NCBI GenBank assembly: GCA_009733775.1
Contig: WOGZ01000287.1
Coordinates: 1 to 42,437 of the forward strand
DNA from: Alectoria sarmentosa
Taxonomy: Eukaryota > Ascomycota > Lecanoromycetes > Lecanorales > Parmeliaceae
Direction: 5' to 3'
DNA length: 42,437 bases
Below, piece by piece: positions 11,326-21,840 of this stretch. A model generated the notes under the pieces. That model had not been told where the DNA came from. It was given only the letters and a program-made list of their open reading frames with translations, and ran no database searches. Position numbers and translations under genes: made by a program. Each line of letters starts with the position of its first letter. Positions within the stretch are counted from its first letter, which is position 1.

Positions 11326-12975
11326 CTAGTAGCGGTAGCTGTAAGATGGGTGTCAGTAAAAGCATCGAACGAAATGCTGGGATCCTTGGAACGATTAATT
11401 GAACGTACATGTCACTCTTGTAGGGTCCCTCGACAGGCAGACTTAAGTAATCAGCTTGTGCCTCCGACAACTTCGACAACTTGACATTGACGTGGTCGAG
11501 ATGTAGCAGAGCAACCTGCTCATCCAGGATCTTGGGCAGGACGTAGACACCAATCGCCTTCTTGCCAGACTTGCCGAACTCGATGTATCGCTTGCCGAAG
11601 GCTTCGTCCTCGGCCTTGAACAACATGATCTGGGCGAGCACTTGGTTGGTAAACGAGCAAGACATGACAAAGGAGGAGTGACCGGTAGCACATCCAAGGT
11701 TGACAAGGCGACCTTCGGCAAGGAGAATGATGTGGCGGCCGTTGTGCATGAGGTAGCGGTCAACTTGAGGCTTGATGTTTTGGACGGATTTGGCGTTCTG
11801 CTTCAACCAGGCGACGTCGATTTCGATGTCGAAATGTCCGATGTCTGTATGCGACTTGAGCACCACTCCTGAGCTGCATCTTGGATTGCTTAGTACTTAC
11901 TACACACAATGGCATCATTCTTCATAGCCTCGAAGTGCTTGCCGACGAGGATATCTCTGCACCCAGTCGTAGTGACAAATATTTGACCTTCCGAAGCCGC
12001 GTCTTCCATGGTAGTGACCTGGTAGCCCGAGACAGCAGCCTGTAGAGCGTTGATAGGATCGATCTCAGTGACAATGACACGGGCACCCATGCTATGTAAA
12101 GCTTGTGCGCATCCTTTGCCGACATCACCGAACCCTGCAACAACAGCGACCTTGCCAGCAATCATGACGTCGGTGGCACGCTTGATACCATCGATGAGAG
12201 ATTCTCTGCAACCGTACAAGTTGTCAAATTTCGACTTCGTGACGGCGTCGTTGACGTTGACAGCGGGTATCAGAAGACCATTTCCCTTGAGCATTCGGTA
12301 CAGGTGGTGGACACCGGTGGTCGTCTCTTCTGAAACGCCGTAGCAGTCCTTGAGCATCTCTGGGTGCTTTTTGTGTACCATCGCTGTAAGGTCACCACCG
12401 TCATCGAGGATCAAGTTGAGGCTCTTTCCATCTTTGAACGCTCCGAGCTGTTGCTCCAAACACCACTCGTATTCTTCCTCGGTCTCACCCTTCCAGGCAA
12501 ATACTGGAGTACCTGCTGCAGCAATGGCAGCTGCGGCGTGATCCTGTGTCGAGAATATGTTGCATGATCTAACCCAGGAATTTCAGCTTTTTGGACTCGA
12601 CAAAGGTGACGGAGTGAAGACGGACGACCAAGTGACTTCGGCTCCGAGAGATGTGAGGGTTTCGATGAGAACAGCGGTTTGAATAGCTACAATCAATGAG
12701 CACAGCCATATGTGTCCTCCTTTGTATCTCTTACTCATGTGTAGACATCCTGCGATACGTGCGCCCTTCAATGGCTGATCTTCTGCGTACTTTGTGCGCG
12801 TGGCCATGAGACCTGGCATCTCGACTTCGGCGAGCTCAATTTCACGACGGCCAAAGGCTGACAGCGACTAGAATAAGGCGAGCATAAGCAATGTCTCATG
12901 AAGGCTCACATCGGCCTTGCAAGTTACACGTACAATGTCTGCGACCTTGAACTGGGTTGCTGGTGGTCCACTCAT
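11326..12975 (-). CDS. SAH1: S-adenosyl-L-homocysteine hydrolase (adenosylhomocysteinase)
   Basis: This NAD-dependent cytosolic enzyme splits S-adenosylhomocysteine into adenosine and homocysteine and so relieves feedback inhibition of methyltransferases. Exons, in transcript order: 12,934-12,975; 12,735-12,867; about 12,611-12,686; 11,901-12,568; 11,409-11,844; and 11,326-11,338, which ends in IYRY. Clear family segments include EMPGLMATRTKYAEDQPLKG, LNLILDDGGDLT, GVSEETTTGVHHLYRM, KFDNLYGCRESLIDGIKRAT and the NAD loop GFGDVGKGCAQAL, then GHFDIEIDVAWL and GPYKSD. With the exons above it has 455 residues, against about 450 in fungal relatives. The third intron has no good donor where the family expects WSSCNIFS: the best in-frame join uses GTCACC at 12,610 and inserts about five residues. 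The other introns are canonical. The acceptor TTAG at 12,569 is supported by a CTGAA branch point. Confidence 0.93.
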
Positions 12976-13459
12976 GTTTGCGGTATTCTAGAGAGTTCTA
13001 TACGTAAATAAATGTCTTGAAGAGGAAAGTGAGGGAGATGTTTTGTGCGATTTGTAGGAATTCAGGGAGAATTGACAGAGAGGGGTTTAGGAATGGCTGG
13101 GGGAGGGTGGCTCGGGGAGGGCTGATATCGACGCCTGTTGGCTCAATTTTTCCCGCTTAGCGCCGATCTGGATCTTGACCTAGTTGCCTACTTAGTTGGG
13201 ACTTTCTAGGATTTGATGCGATCATGTTTTTAAAACGAGTGTTGGAGATATGGTGAAACTTTCTTCTTTATTCTAAGTTGTCAGATTCGTAGCAGCGTCC
13301 GTCATTCATAGCCATTTATGCTTGTACGTCTCGTCTTTCTAGCCTTGAGACGTGAGACTAGACTGAGCAGCCTGCGTTCACTGCCTCTAACGTTATTCTG
13401 CTACGATTGCATCTGTTAGAAATCGGTAACTCTGGGACATCATCCAGCTCGTTAGCGTC
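12976..13459. other. Intergenic region between SAH1 and the eIF3h gene
   Basis: This 484-base stretch contains the SAH1 promoter (left part) and the 3' UTR of the eIF3h gene (right part), both transcribed leftwards. Purine-rich tracts (13,020-13,125) lie just upstream of the SAH1 start. No gene was seen. Confidence 0.5.
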
Positions 13460-14725
13460 TCATCCTTCTCCAGCTCCGGGCAGAAGGTTGCCCCTGACAG
13501 CAAACATCTTCCCCGTGACCCCTGCGGCAAATCCGTCTACCTGCCTGGCATACTGCTCGACCTGCCTGCTGTTCAACAAGGTATCTAGTCTGCCTGGCTC
13601 CTGCGGTAACTTAAACAGTCTTTGCCACTCATCCTCCGGTAATGGAGACTGTTTTGCCAAGGCCCTGCTCGCATTTTCCGACTTTCGCTTTGCTTGCCAT
13701 GCAGTAATTTTAGTCTGTTCGCGTGCAAGTTGACGTTGATAGTATTGGTAATTATTAAGTTCAGTGTGGTGCGTCTCTATGCTCTCTAAGAGGAGGTCTG
13801 TAGTTTGAGTGAGGAATGGGTCGATAGAAAGGTTCAGCGACGAGAAATTCGGTGAAAGAGGATTCGGTGTTTTCGCGAGAGAGGCGAGTGTGGGCGGCTG
13901 AGATTCCTGCGCTTCTGCAGAGGGAACCGGAGAAGGAAGAGAGTGTAGGAAAGAGGTCAGGAGATGAGAGTTGTGGATTTGGACTGGAAGTTCGAGCAGG
14001 ATATCTTGATAGCGGAGATTTGATTTTTGGAGGCTACGGTTGTGGAAACTTTAGCACGTACTCAATGATAGAGGTAGAGAAAAGGAGAGATACCTCTCGG
14101 TGGTGAATTTGGCTTCTTTGTAGGCGGACATGAACGAGGGCGATAATCTAAACGCTCGTAGGCTAAGACTTCCTTGGGAGCTTCTGCTGACATCATGAAC
14201 TAAGGCCACTGTGCGCTCATTCAAGTCCTTTTGATAGAAATATTGATTTTCGATCATGTTGATATTGACAAAGTTGCCCAGGTTCGCACTGGTGTACCAT
14301 CCCGTATTGTTGGCATCCACGTTGACTTCTCTTAGCTTCTTGATCATCTCGTTCTGGTATACGGTATTTGATTTCGCTCTTGGGGCGGCTGCAGCAAGGT
14401 TCGAGGAGGCATTATTATCGTGGTGGCCATCTGATGGGGGTACTTCGACGGTGGGGAAGGGGAAAGAGTTGGTGACTTCGAGATTTGCTGCTTTGTCCAT
14501 GCCAACCAAGAAGCCGGTCGCGGTTGTAGGGAAGGTTTGCGAGCAATGTCTTATGATCTTCATGACCACCTGTGACGATATCAGCTAAAGGGGCTGCACG
14601 TTCACTTCATAGACCCCTCACCAATGCCTCCAATTGGACCGCCTTCAGCGGAGCATCCTTTCTGCCATGAATTAGCAATCTAGCGAGTAAACTGACATAT
14701 TTCGCTCTTACACTGTATCCGCCAT
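13460..14725 (-). CDS. EIF3H: Translation initiation factor eIF3 subunit h (MPN domain)
   Basis: Four exons, 14,712-14,725, 14,622-14,661, 14,094-14,569 and 13,460-14,033, encode 367 residues. All three introns (50, 52 and 60 bp) are GT..AG and in phase. The protein begins MADTVKDAPLKAVQLEALVV and continues IIRHCSQTFPTTATGFLVGM, the hallmark start of the eIF3h MPN domain (about residues 10-150), with ALVHDVSRSSQGSLSLRAFR near its end. The join TTE/SLQKSNLRYQDILLELPV restores the conserved middle, followed by a helical C-terminal half with QLAREQTKITAWQAKRK. As in the family, this MPN domain is taken to be non-catalytic and structural within eIF3, supporting 43S pre-initiation complex assembly in the cytoplasm. 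The first exon codes for only four and two-thirds codons, so automated annotation may miss the start. Confidence 0.93.
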
Positions 14726-15266
14726 GTTGACAAGAGAAGATAATTATTTGGCCGTTAGAAGGGCTTAAAGGCTTCAGAAACTTAGCTTCCATCAGAGTCG
14801 CGAGTATTTTCTGTGCGGTGATATTGATATTCCAACACCCTATGTCTCCGAGTTTAGACTAGCCTATATAAATGCCAAGAGTTTTGGGTGTCCTGGTGTT
14901 CCACTAATTCTGGTCAATGTGTACTTACATGCTCACCGACTTTCAATTCGGGCTCCCATGGAGCGAGAGCGGCGTGATTGTCATGAGGATTCCTGACTGT
15001 GAAGGATGCCTTTTTCCACTCCCTCTCCTTCCCTCTTCTCTATTCTCTGCCTCTCCCTCCGAACTTGGGCTTCCTCTCTCCTTTACTTTCGTCCGTTTTC
15101 AGTCTCGATCTTCCATCATTACGATGAGTGTCTTCGTGTTTCTGTGCGTGTCCTCAAGTAGGGGATTGCTTAGTGATCGAAACCATCGACGAAGAGGTGG
15201 ACTTCGACCCTCGTCTCGAACGCTTCTCATGCGGACTTTCCGGAGCTCAAGTAGTGCTTGACCAAG
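14726..15266. other. Intergenic region upstream of the eIF3h gene
   Basis: About 540 bases containing the eIF3h promoter. A pyrimidine-rich run (CT repeats) spans 15,015-15,085. I find no reliable gene here; short open frames on both strands look like chance. Confidence 0.4.
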
Positions 15267-16097
15267 ATGGGATTGGAAGAGGCACAACGAAATCTGGCAG
15301 ATGCTACCGTTACTGCTCAAGGAACAATTGGGCAAAGATGGAGATGGTAAGTCTCAAAGGATTCGCTGCAGCAGCGGTGTCTTTACACATCGATCGTCGA
15401 GAGTGATTCTATATGCTTTCCCCTGGTAATATATTGCGATTTTGTGCGCCAAAAATGCCTGAAATGACTCGAATCCTGCTCAATCATATCCTCCAAGGGC
15501 GGTCTCATTGATCGGTATCCTATCCTTTAGTTTGTGGCCATCGCCTTCACTCACTACGCTTTTCAGGCTTGTTTCCGCTTCTCCAGCCCAGACGGTCGCC
15601 ATGCCGTTAACTTCGTCTTCAGGGACAACATCCTAAAAATCCCCATATTCCGCCGCTCTATGCGCTCTCGATCAAGGGTGTACACATTGATCCTCTCAAG
15701 CTCAGTCCGCAGACTCAATTTCAAACCAGACCGAGTGATTAGGCCAAAGAACGGGCTTTATGACCCCTTCCAGCCTTACGCTCTTCTGCGTGAGGTGGGA
15801 ACGGAAGTGATAAGTAAGTTCGAAAGCTAAAACGCCTCTCATATAGTCTTCGCTGACGTTGCGCTGGCCCACGTTGTCAGTGTCAAGCAACGCAAACAAA
15901 TCCTTAGCCACGCTCGATCGGATACGCTTGGGCTTTTCACCCAGGTCCTGTGCGTCCTCTTACTGCTTGTCCGTATGGACTCTTGCGTATACATGGTCTG
16001 CGAATTCCTAGCATGCGTCCCTACCTGTCTTGTCATCATCGTCTCTCAACGCGCCGTTTCAATATTCGTTTCAACTTCTCAGCTTAAAATTAAATAG
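15267..16097 (+). other. Unresolved coding-like segment, possible small membrane protein
   Basis: A plus-strand model can be drawn: an ATG at 15,267 in good context (CCAAGATGG) opens MGLEEAQRNLADATVTAQGT, with a clean donor GTAAGTC at 15,347. Later there is an open segment, 15,847-16,097, with a strongly hydrophobic part (LFTQVLCVLLLLVRMDS) ending at TAG 16,095. The linking exon (15,623-15,813) needs one 276-bp intron and one 33-bp intron, the latter too short to trust. The minus strand also looks coding in the same place (SVAKDLFALLDTDN, an EF-hand-like stretch at 15,830-15,950) but is broken by stop codons. Either a small real gene or overlapping relics is present; I cannot decide. Confidence 0.2.
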
Positions 16098-16387
16098 TTG
16101 GTTGGTCAGAATCGTGTGCGAAGTATCCTCGATGCAGAGTATGGAGGCTGACGTTGAGGTGTGCCCACAGCAACGGGATGAGGAAACTGAAGCGTCCGAC
16201 TCAAATTGAGAGGCTGATATGTCTGACTTGAACGTGTCCGGCGTAAAGCTAGAAGATATATTCCTTGTAAATTGGCGTTCGGAAAGTCTGGCGCGTAAGG
16301 TAGGCGGCATCATCGATGGCGTAAACATCATTAGCAGGTATTGTACATGAGTAAGTAGACTCGGGAGGTGATTGGCAGATGACTTAC

Positions 16388-17376
16388 GCCGCCAAATGCC
16401 TCGTCGTAGGCGATTGATATGTCTATTGAGAAGGCGTTAGGTAATTTGCCGGTATAAGACCGCGCGAACTCCCAGAGGGATGCATTCTGACTGGCATGGA
16501 ACCTCATATCTGCGCTCATGGCTTGGCCGTTGTTTGTGAAATCATAGACCTGGTACGTGGCGGATGTGACGATGCCGAAATTGAAGCCTGCTCCTCGCAT
16601 GCCCCACCAGAGGTCGGGGTGACTGGTCGCGGAAACATTGATTAGGGATCCAGTCCCTGTCACCATTCTGACCGATCGGATCGCATCGAGCTGGAGACCG
16701 TGCAAACCTCCGTAGGGCCCAACACCGTCGCCCAGTGTTGCTCCGACTATGCCAACGCAAGAGCACGAGCCAACTTCTGTAACGGATCTCTTAGAGCATG
16801 ACCTTTGCACGGTGACGGTGAAAATGACAGGTTTCATGATGATTTACGTACGGAACTCGTATCCAGCATCGTACAACGGCCGCGTGATGTTGGCGAAGTG
16901 AACGGATCCGCCCACTGTCATGGTGTTTGTACTCTTGTCGATGGAGACGGTGTTGAAATGGCCCAGGTCGATTTCAATCCCATTCTGGACCGTACCCAGG
17001 GTGGCTAAGTAGCCGTGCCCACCGCCTGTGCCGAGAAAGGATATGTCGTGATGATAAGCATATTCGATCTGTTCTCCAAATTGTTAGCGGCATGTGTTTG
17101 TTGATTTTCCCAGATGGGCTCTTGCTTGAGTGGAATAGACGAACGGTTTTCTGCACATCAAGATCGGTAGTCGGCTTTACAGAGATTATGTATGTGGGCG
17201 CAGAAGGCGGTCCATCTTTGGGTAGTCTCTAGGGTGTAATTACTCTCCGAGGGAAGGAGAACGGCAGAGGTGCTGGACAGGTGTTTCCTGAAGTAGGAGG
17301 CTACTTCTGAACCTGTCTGAGCGAACGCCGTCGCAAGGAGAGAGAGAAGAGCAAAGATTGACAAAGGGAAATTCAT
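16388..17376 (-). pseudogene. Secreted FAD-linked oxidase (BBE/PCMH type), frameshifted and truncated
   Basis: The start MNFPLSIFALLSLLATAFAQ is a textbook signal peptide. The frame is then lost near 17,198-17,205: WTAF runs on to a stop, while the conserved continuation (APTYIISVKPTTDLDVQKT) lies in another frame, so a small indel broke the gene. Downstream exons splice cleanly: 17,069-17,144 and 16,777-16,851 are GT..AG introns. They preserve GTGGGHGYLATLGTVQNG, where the histidine would carry FAD, and GSCSCVGIVGATLGDG, whose cysteine is the second flavin attachment site of glucooligosaccharide-oxidase-like enzymes. After AYDEAFGG (16,388) a donor GTAAGT follows, but the second half of the enzyme, including the BBE region, is missing. 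Intact relatives have roughly 480 residues; about 270 remain. A short echo (YAIDDAAYLTRQTFRTPIYK) around 16,250-16,330 may be its eroded tail. Confidence 0.8.
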
Positions 17377-18838
17377 GGCTTGGGAAGAGTCGAAGTTTGG
17401 GGAGAAGGAAGCGTGTCAAGTAAGGGGTGAGAGGGATGCTGCTTTGATTTCTTCAGCTTTATGTACTGAAATGTACATTGTACAAAGCTAGAAATGGCTC
17501 AGGCATGCATACTCGGCACAGGGTTTGATGACGCTAAGACTCTAAGCCTTTCTAAGAATCCGATCATCAAAATCCGATCATCTTCTGTGGTAGCATGGTC
17601 GATCCCGTTAGTTGAGCTTGGAATATGCCGGCACATGGTAAGCATGGCAATTCATTCAAACGAGAATGTGAATGGCATAAATGGGTGAATGGTGGAATGG
17701 GTGAATGGAGCCTCGACCATTCATGATTCACAAGTGTCCGAACATGAGCTACAAACTTTCTCTCTGTACGTGTATTTGTGTATTTGTGTGTTTGTGTGTG
17801 GGGGATTGATTGTGTATAGGGAGAGAGAGAGTGTGTGTGTGTACAAGAGGACAATCGTTCGGAGTTCGGTGGATGTCGTCATCGGCAGTGCACTTTTTGT
17901 ATAGTATTCAATCGGATGGAGGTCCATTCTATCTTGTCTTGCGTACATGAATATCCGGTTGTGAAGCTACGTCGGAGAACCGTGGTTTTCACACGGCCGG
18001 AAACTAAACGATACTTTATACCGATACACTAGTAAGCTAGTGCCTCTGATTAGGAAGCTAGTAATAGCTTACCTTAACATCCGTCTTGCCGTCAAGATCG
18101 CCTTGCAGAGTTGCAGAGCACACTATCTTACCCCTATCTAGTCCCACAACTCCGTCAAAATACTAGAAGCCCCTCCCCCGGGGTGGGTCCGCCTGAAGGA
18201 TAGCGAATCATAAGAGGTAGATGGCTCTTCAACAAAAGGAACCCGCAATCTGGCGACGGCAAGGTCTCTTTAGTCCCCCACAGAATATCAGAGGAATTCG
18301 TCTTCATGAGTTCCATGGTGTCTGTTGTGCACCGCATCGACTCGTATTCGCCACGCTACCCGTCGGACAGCAAACGTCGGCCGAGCTGGCACCGTCTCTT
18401 CGCACGTTTCTTTGGCCGCCTGCCGAACATCCTATCCGTATCGTTGACTTTTCTTTCTACGGCGTGGTTGGATTTGCTGTGGTTCTAGGTGCATACGTCG
18501 GTTCTCTCTTTAGCACCAGGAAGGTAGCTTTGGATCAGCTTCGATTTCTCCTCCCTCTCTTTTTTCCTCAAGTCCAAGACTCTTTCTCGCAAACCGTACC
18601 CTTTCGACAGGCCCCCTCCTTCCCAATTAATCAACCCCTCCCGGTTCACCCCTCCCCCCCCCTTCTTTCCCCAAAACTATCACTCTCCCACCATTCTCTC
18701 CCAAATCGTCCCCTCCCCAATCTACTCTGCAATATGCACCAACTCATCTATCATATCTCTCACCCCGCCTGCTTTCAGCTATGCATTGTCAGGACTGGCA
18801 TTCACCTTCACCCTCTCTACGCCTACATGCGCACAATT
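17377..18838. other. Long intergenic stretch with simple repeats
   Basis: About 1.46 kb lacking a supported gene. It contains the promoter of the FAD oxidase relic, a simple-sequence region near 17.69-17.85 kb, and a GC palindrome-like run (CCCCTCCCCCGGGGTGGG, 18,170-18,187). An open plus-strand frame of 262 codons begins at 18,221, but its composition is proline- and leucine-biased and it overlaps competing frames; I do not call it a gene. Confidence 0.4.
17685..17845. repeat. Simple-sequence repeats
   Basis: Three kinds of short repeats lie side by side: a GGGTGAATGG-type repeat (17,683-17,708), a TGTGTATT/TGTGTTTG-type run (17,767-17,803), and (GA)n followed by (TG)n (17,820-17,842). They look like ordinary microsatellites. 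Confidence 0.7.
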
Positions 18839-19724
18839 CTACTGCAGCCCGAAATCCGATCGGCTCTCCACCTGAATTGTCTTGATCATTCGGTGCTCGG
18901 TGTGGATGTTGGGGAGCCAATTGAACATCTGTCCGCGCACAATATGATCGAAGAGCGCGGTATCACTCTCGGAAAGCGAGTCATTGTCTTATTCCTCTGC
19001 TGCCCGTAGCTGGGCTTGAATGCGCGATAAAGCGCAGCGTGCGTAGCGGATCAGCTGTTCTTCCTCTTCTTCCAGGCGCTGGAGGAAGCCGCCGAGGGTC
19101 TCGTTGCGGTCGATGAAGATGCGATTGAGGACCATTCCATTAGATTTGGAAGATCGTCTGCCGCATCTTCATCTTTTTCGTCCTCGTCCTCGTTTCTGGG
19201 GGTTTGGGGCCAGGTTCGTGCGGCTTCGTATTCGGCGAAGATTGCTTGGTCTTTGTGGAAATGATGAAAGTTGAGGAAGGCGAGAGCGACTTTGATATGA
19301 TTTGGGCTGTGATGCCTTGGGTAGATTTGATGTCTTGGACCGACTTCAGTTTGACCACGCCATCAACTCCTTTCACATCCATCCCTTGATATCTATAGTC
19401 CAGTGGCCGGCGCTCTTGCAAAGTTCTTGGAGATCCTTCTGTATGTATCCAGCCCTGGTCATTGCCTTTGGACCATTGTGGCGCCCTCTGGTATAGCCAC
19501 AGAGCCCGTAGGTCACGCGATACACCCTGGACACGAGGGCAGTGATACCCTGATGCTTTTTGCACTTCTTGCACTGTCTCGTGATTAGTGTTGCATTTGT
19601 GCAAAAGCATTGTATGACACATGTTGTGGAGCGCAGGTGGGTGCTCCTTCTGATTGAAGAGCGGCGTCGAGATTTTCCAACCACAGAGACCATGATAAAG
19701 CATCGAATACGGCATGATTGCCAC
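18839..19724 (-). pseudogene. Degenerate gene of unknown family
   Basis: On the minus strand coherent, protein-like pieces occur in sequence. One piece reads KVALAFLNFHHFHKDQAIFA, then DEDEKDEDAADDLPNLMEW. After a missing base near 19,134 it continues VLNRIFIDRNETLGGFLQRL and EEEEEQLIRYARCALSRIQA. After a TAA it continues DNDSLSESDTALFDHIVRGQ and TEHRMIKTIQVES. The missing base looks like a lost G in a TGGG run (TGG GTC became TGGTC). Upstream the signal is weaker; a cysteine-rich stretch (CFCTNATLITRQCKKCKKHQ, near 19.6 kb) could be a zinc-binding part. I do not recognise the family. The region was probably one gene of 250-300 codons, now broken. Confidence 0.4.
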
Positions 19725-19833
19725 GGAAGATAAGACCCGCTTATTTGGTGTTGCGAATCCGTACGGTTACAAACCGGACGAGACGTCTGAGAGGCGCTGC
19801 ATTGTCTAAATTTCTGCCCATATCCGGCGGTCT

Positions 19834-20590
19834 TCAGCTCTTCATGTCAATCGACTTCGAACCCCTCCGTCCCAAACAATACTCGATACTTCCTGGAGAT
19901 ATTATGTTCCCAGCTCGGATGATAACTTCTTTGTATCGTCCTTGGAAGTGGACATTGCCATCTTGACCTATCATTGCTGTGTTACCAGTCATCAACTAGT
20001 GATCGAACCCATCCTCGTACAATGTATCTGTCCTCGAACAATGTCTCTGTAGTCATCCCAAAGGATTGTTTCCTCGTAACTTGGGCACCCCCAATGTGCA
20101 ATTCTCCAGTCTGACCCCATTTGAGAATCGTACGTTTCCCTGGAATGCAAATACGGATCTTAGCTCTATGTGTAGGAGTGTAGACACTGATCTGCGAGGG
20201 AATGCTGTGTTCATCGTTAGGCAAACTATGATTCTCAACGGCCAAGACAGCGTTGCCTTCTGTCATGCCATAGCTGGCAGACACAAACAAGGCTCTGCGC
20301 TGATGTTTGTCAAAGCACGATTTTATGATGTCTGGGTAGACAACAGACCCTGCTAAGTCAATAGACGGCAAAGACTGAATAGTCTTTCCGTCTTGCATAG
20401 TATGACTGGCCAAGGCAGATATCATACTGGGGACTGCACACATGTGAATTCAGTGTTCGGACTTGATTGCTGCTATAGTAGCCTCAGCAGCGAATGATAC
20501 AGATGGATAGATCACCGAGCTACCAGCAAGCCAAAAGGCGAGCGATGACACCACATCCCAAGCGTGAAACCCCACAGACATGTTGAGCGC
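19834..20590 (-). pseudogene. AMP-binding (adenylate-forming) enzyme relic
   Basis: This is the middle and C-terminal part of an acyl-CoA synthetase or NRPS adenylation domain. In order it shows NMSVGFHAWDVVSSLAFWLA (from 20,584) and an in-frame TGA at 20,453-20,455 where the family has coding sequence. Then come MCAVPSMISALASH, the nucleotide-contacting SASYGMTEGNAVLA, GQTGELHIGGAQVTR and, after a frameshift near 20.0 kb, the hinge-like stretch MTGNTAMIGQDGNVHFQGRY with EVIIRAGNIISPGSIEY. The family aspartate in TGD is N here. The N-terminal ATP-binding half was not found. An intact relative would activate a carboxylic acid as an adenylate. Its position beside P450 genes fits a lost specialised-metabolism cluster. 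Confidence 0.82.
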
Positions 20591-20954
20591 TACCTAGCGC
20601 TTTTCGTTCAAACCACTCAACCTCTATGAAACGCAGATGATTTCGGACAACTTGGTGATTGTTATCCCTTTTTCCTGGCGACCTGCCTCAACCAGCAAAT
20701 CAATTTTCAGTCCCGATTGTTCGCCCTCTATGCATGACTCTTGCTACATGCTCTTACGGTTTTCACCTATCGTGGCTTCGGAGGATCACACTGCGCCATT
20801 TGATTACTAGAACTGGAAATTGTGTGCCAGAAAACATGCATGAGACTAGTAGGCAACGGCAGTCGGCGGGTGAACTCGCCGGTCAGGAAGTCTTATGCAT
20901 AAGGTAGGCATTACTATTTACTAGGTAGGTAGGCCACGGAAACCCTATCTGAGA

Positions 20955-21085
20955 CCTGCGATGGAGTCGGAGCCGAAGTCGAAGTTGAGGCTGAAGCCGT
21001 AGTTGCGGCCGAAGCCGTAGCTGCAGCCGAAGCGATGGCCGGCTGCATCCGAAGCCAAAGCCGAACAGCCGAAAGCCGAAAGCCG
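20955..21085. repeat. GCCGAA-rich imperfect tandem repeat
   Basis: About 130 bases are built from variants of GCCGAAGCCGTAG and GAAGCCG. The same unit drifts into GAAGTTGAGGCT and AACAGCCGAAAGCCG forms. On the minus strand it reads as alternating Ala/Thr/Ser (frame 1) or Leu/Arg (frame 2) low-complexity peptide, which I treat as a by-product and not a protein. Confidence 0.7.
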
Positions 21086-21840
21086 AAGATTGACGCATAG
21101 AAAAATCGTGCTTCTACCGAATTAATTGTCATTTAAGGTACTGTTATACAGCCAAGGTTAGGCGTCTGATACTCGTTTGAAACCGTGTCTTATATGCGAG
21201 CAGGCTTTACAACACTGTGATATCGTATAACATGAGACGCTTGTCGCTAACCTATGCTGAAAGGGAAATTGTATCTGATACTAAGGCATAAGACACCACA
21301 AATATTTCACATCTAATCCTCCTATATCGTTATTGGATTTACGAAGGTGGGCATCAAAAGTCCTACACCCGCCACTGCTACAAGCGCTGGTGCAGGACTT
21401 TTGGTGACCACCTCGGTACGTTGTTGTTCAATGTTTATTCAAACAATTGCTGATGACTTTATTTGATGCTACTAAGCTCAAGCACTGCGACTAAGAGAGC
21501 TGGGTTTATTATCTTACAATTCAGTTATGGTCTACGTCGCAAAAGTCTCTATTCTGAACTGTATTTTATATGCAAAGGGGTGTTGTAACGATGCGGGTTT
21601 TTATATGACAATTATTTCGGTACTCATTCATTAGACATAAAAGTGGTTGCAAATTGTGGAGTCACTACTCGCCTTCATCTGCAGATCGACAAGAATGCCC
21701 GCACGAAGGCTAGATGACTGACATGATAGATACTGGACCCCGCATCTAGATCAAAGCGAGCAATATAAACTTACCTCCAAGCCTCAATTTGGCATCCGTT
21801 GTCATTCTTACCAGATCCATAGATCCTTCAGAATCGTATC
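21086..21840. other. Upstream region of the intact P450 gene
   Basis: About 750 bases with no gene. A possible TATA element (CAATATAAAC, 21,761-21,770) lies about 75 bases upstream of the P450 start codon. Nothing else was recognised. Confidence 0.45.

Noticed and set aside
18221..19009. 262-codon open frame on the plus strand
   Set aside because: Proline- and leucine-heavy, overlapped by other open frames, no motif or splice logic, and its 3' end is antisense to the coding-like minus-strand relic.
20883..21132. Two overlapping Ala/Thr/Ser- and Leu/Arg-rich frames
   Set aside because: They are translations of a GCCGAA-type simple repeat, with no flanking coding sequence.
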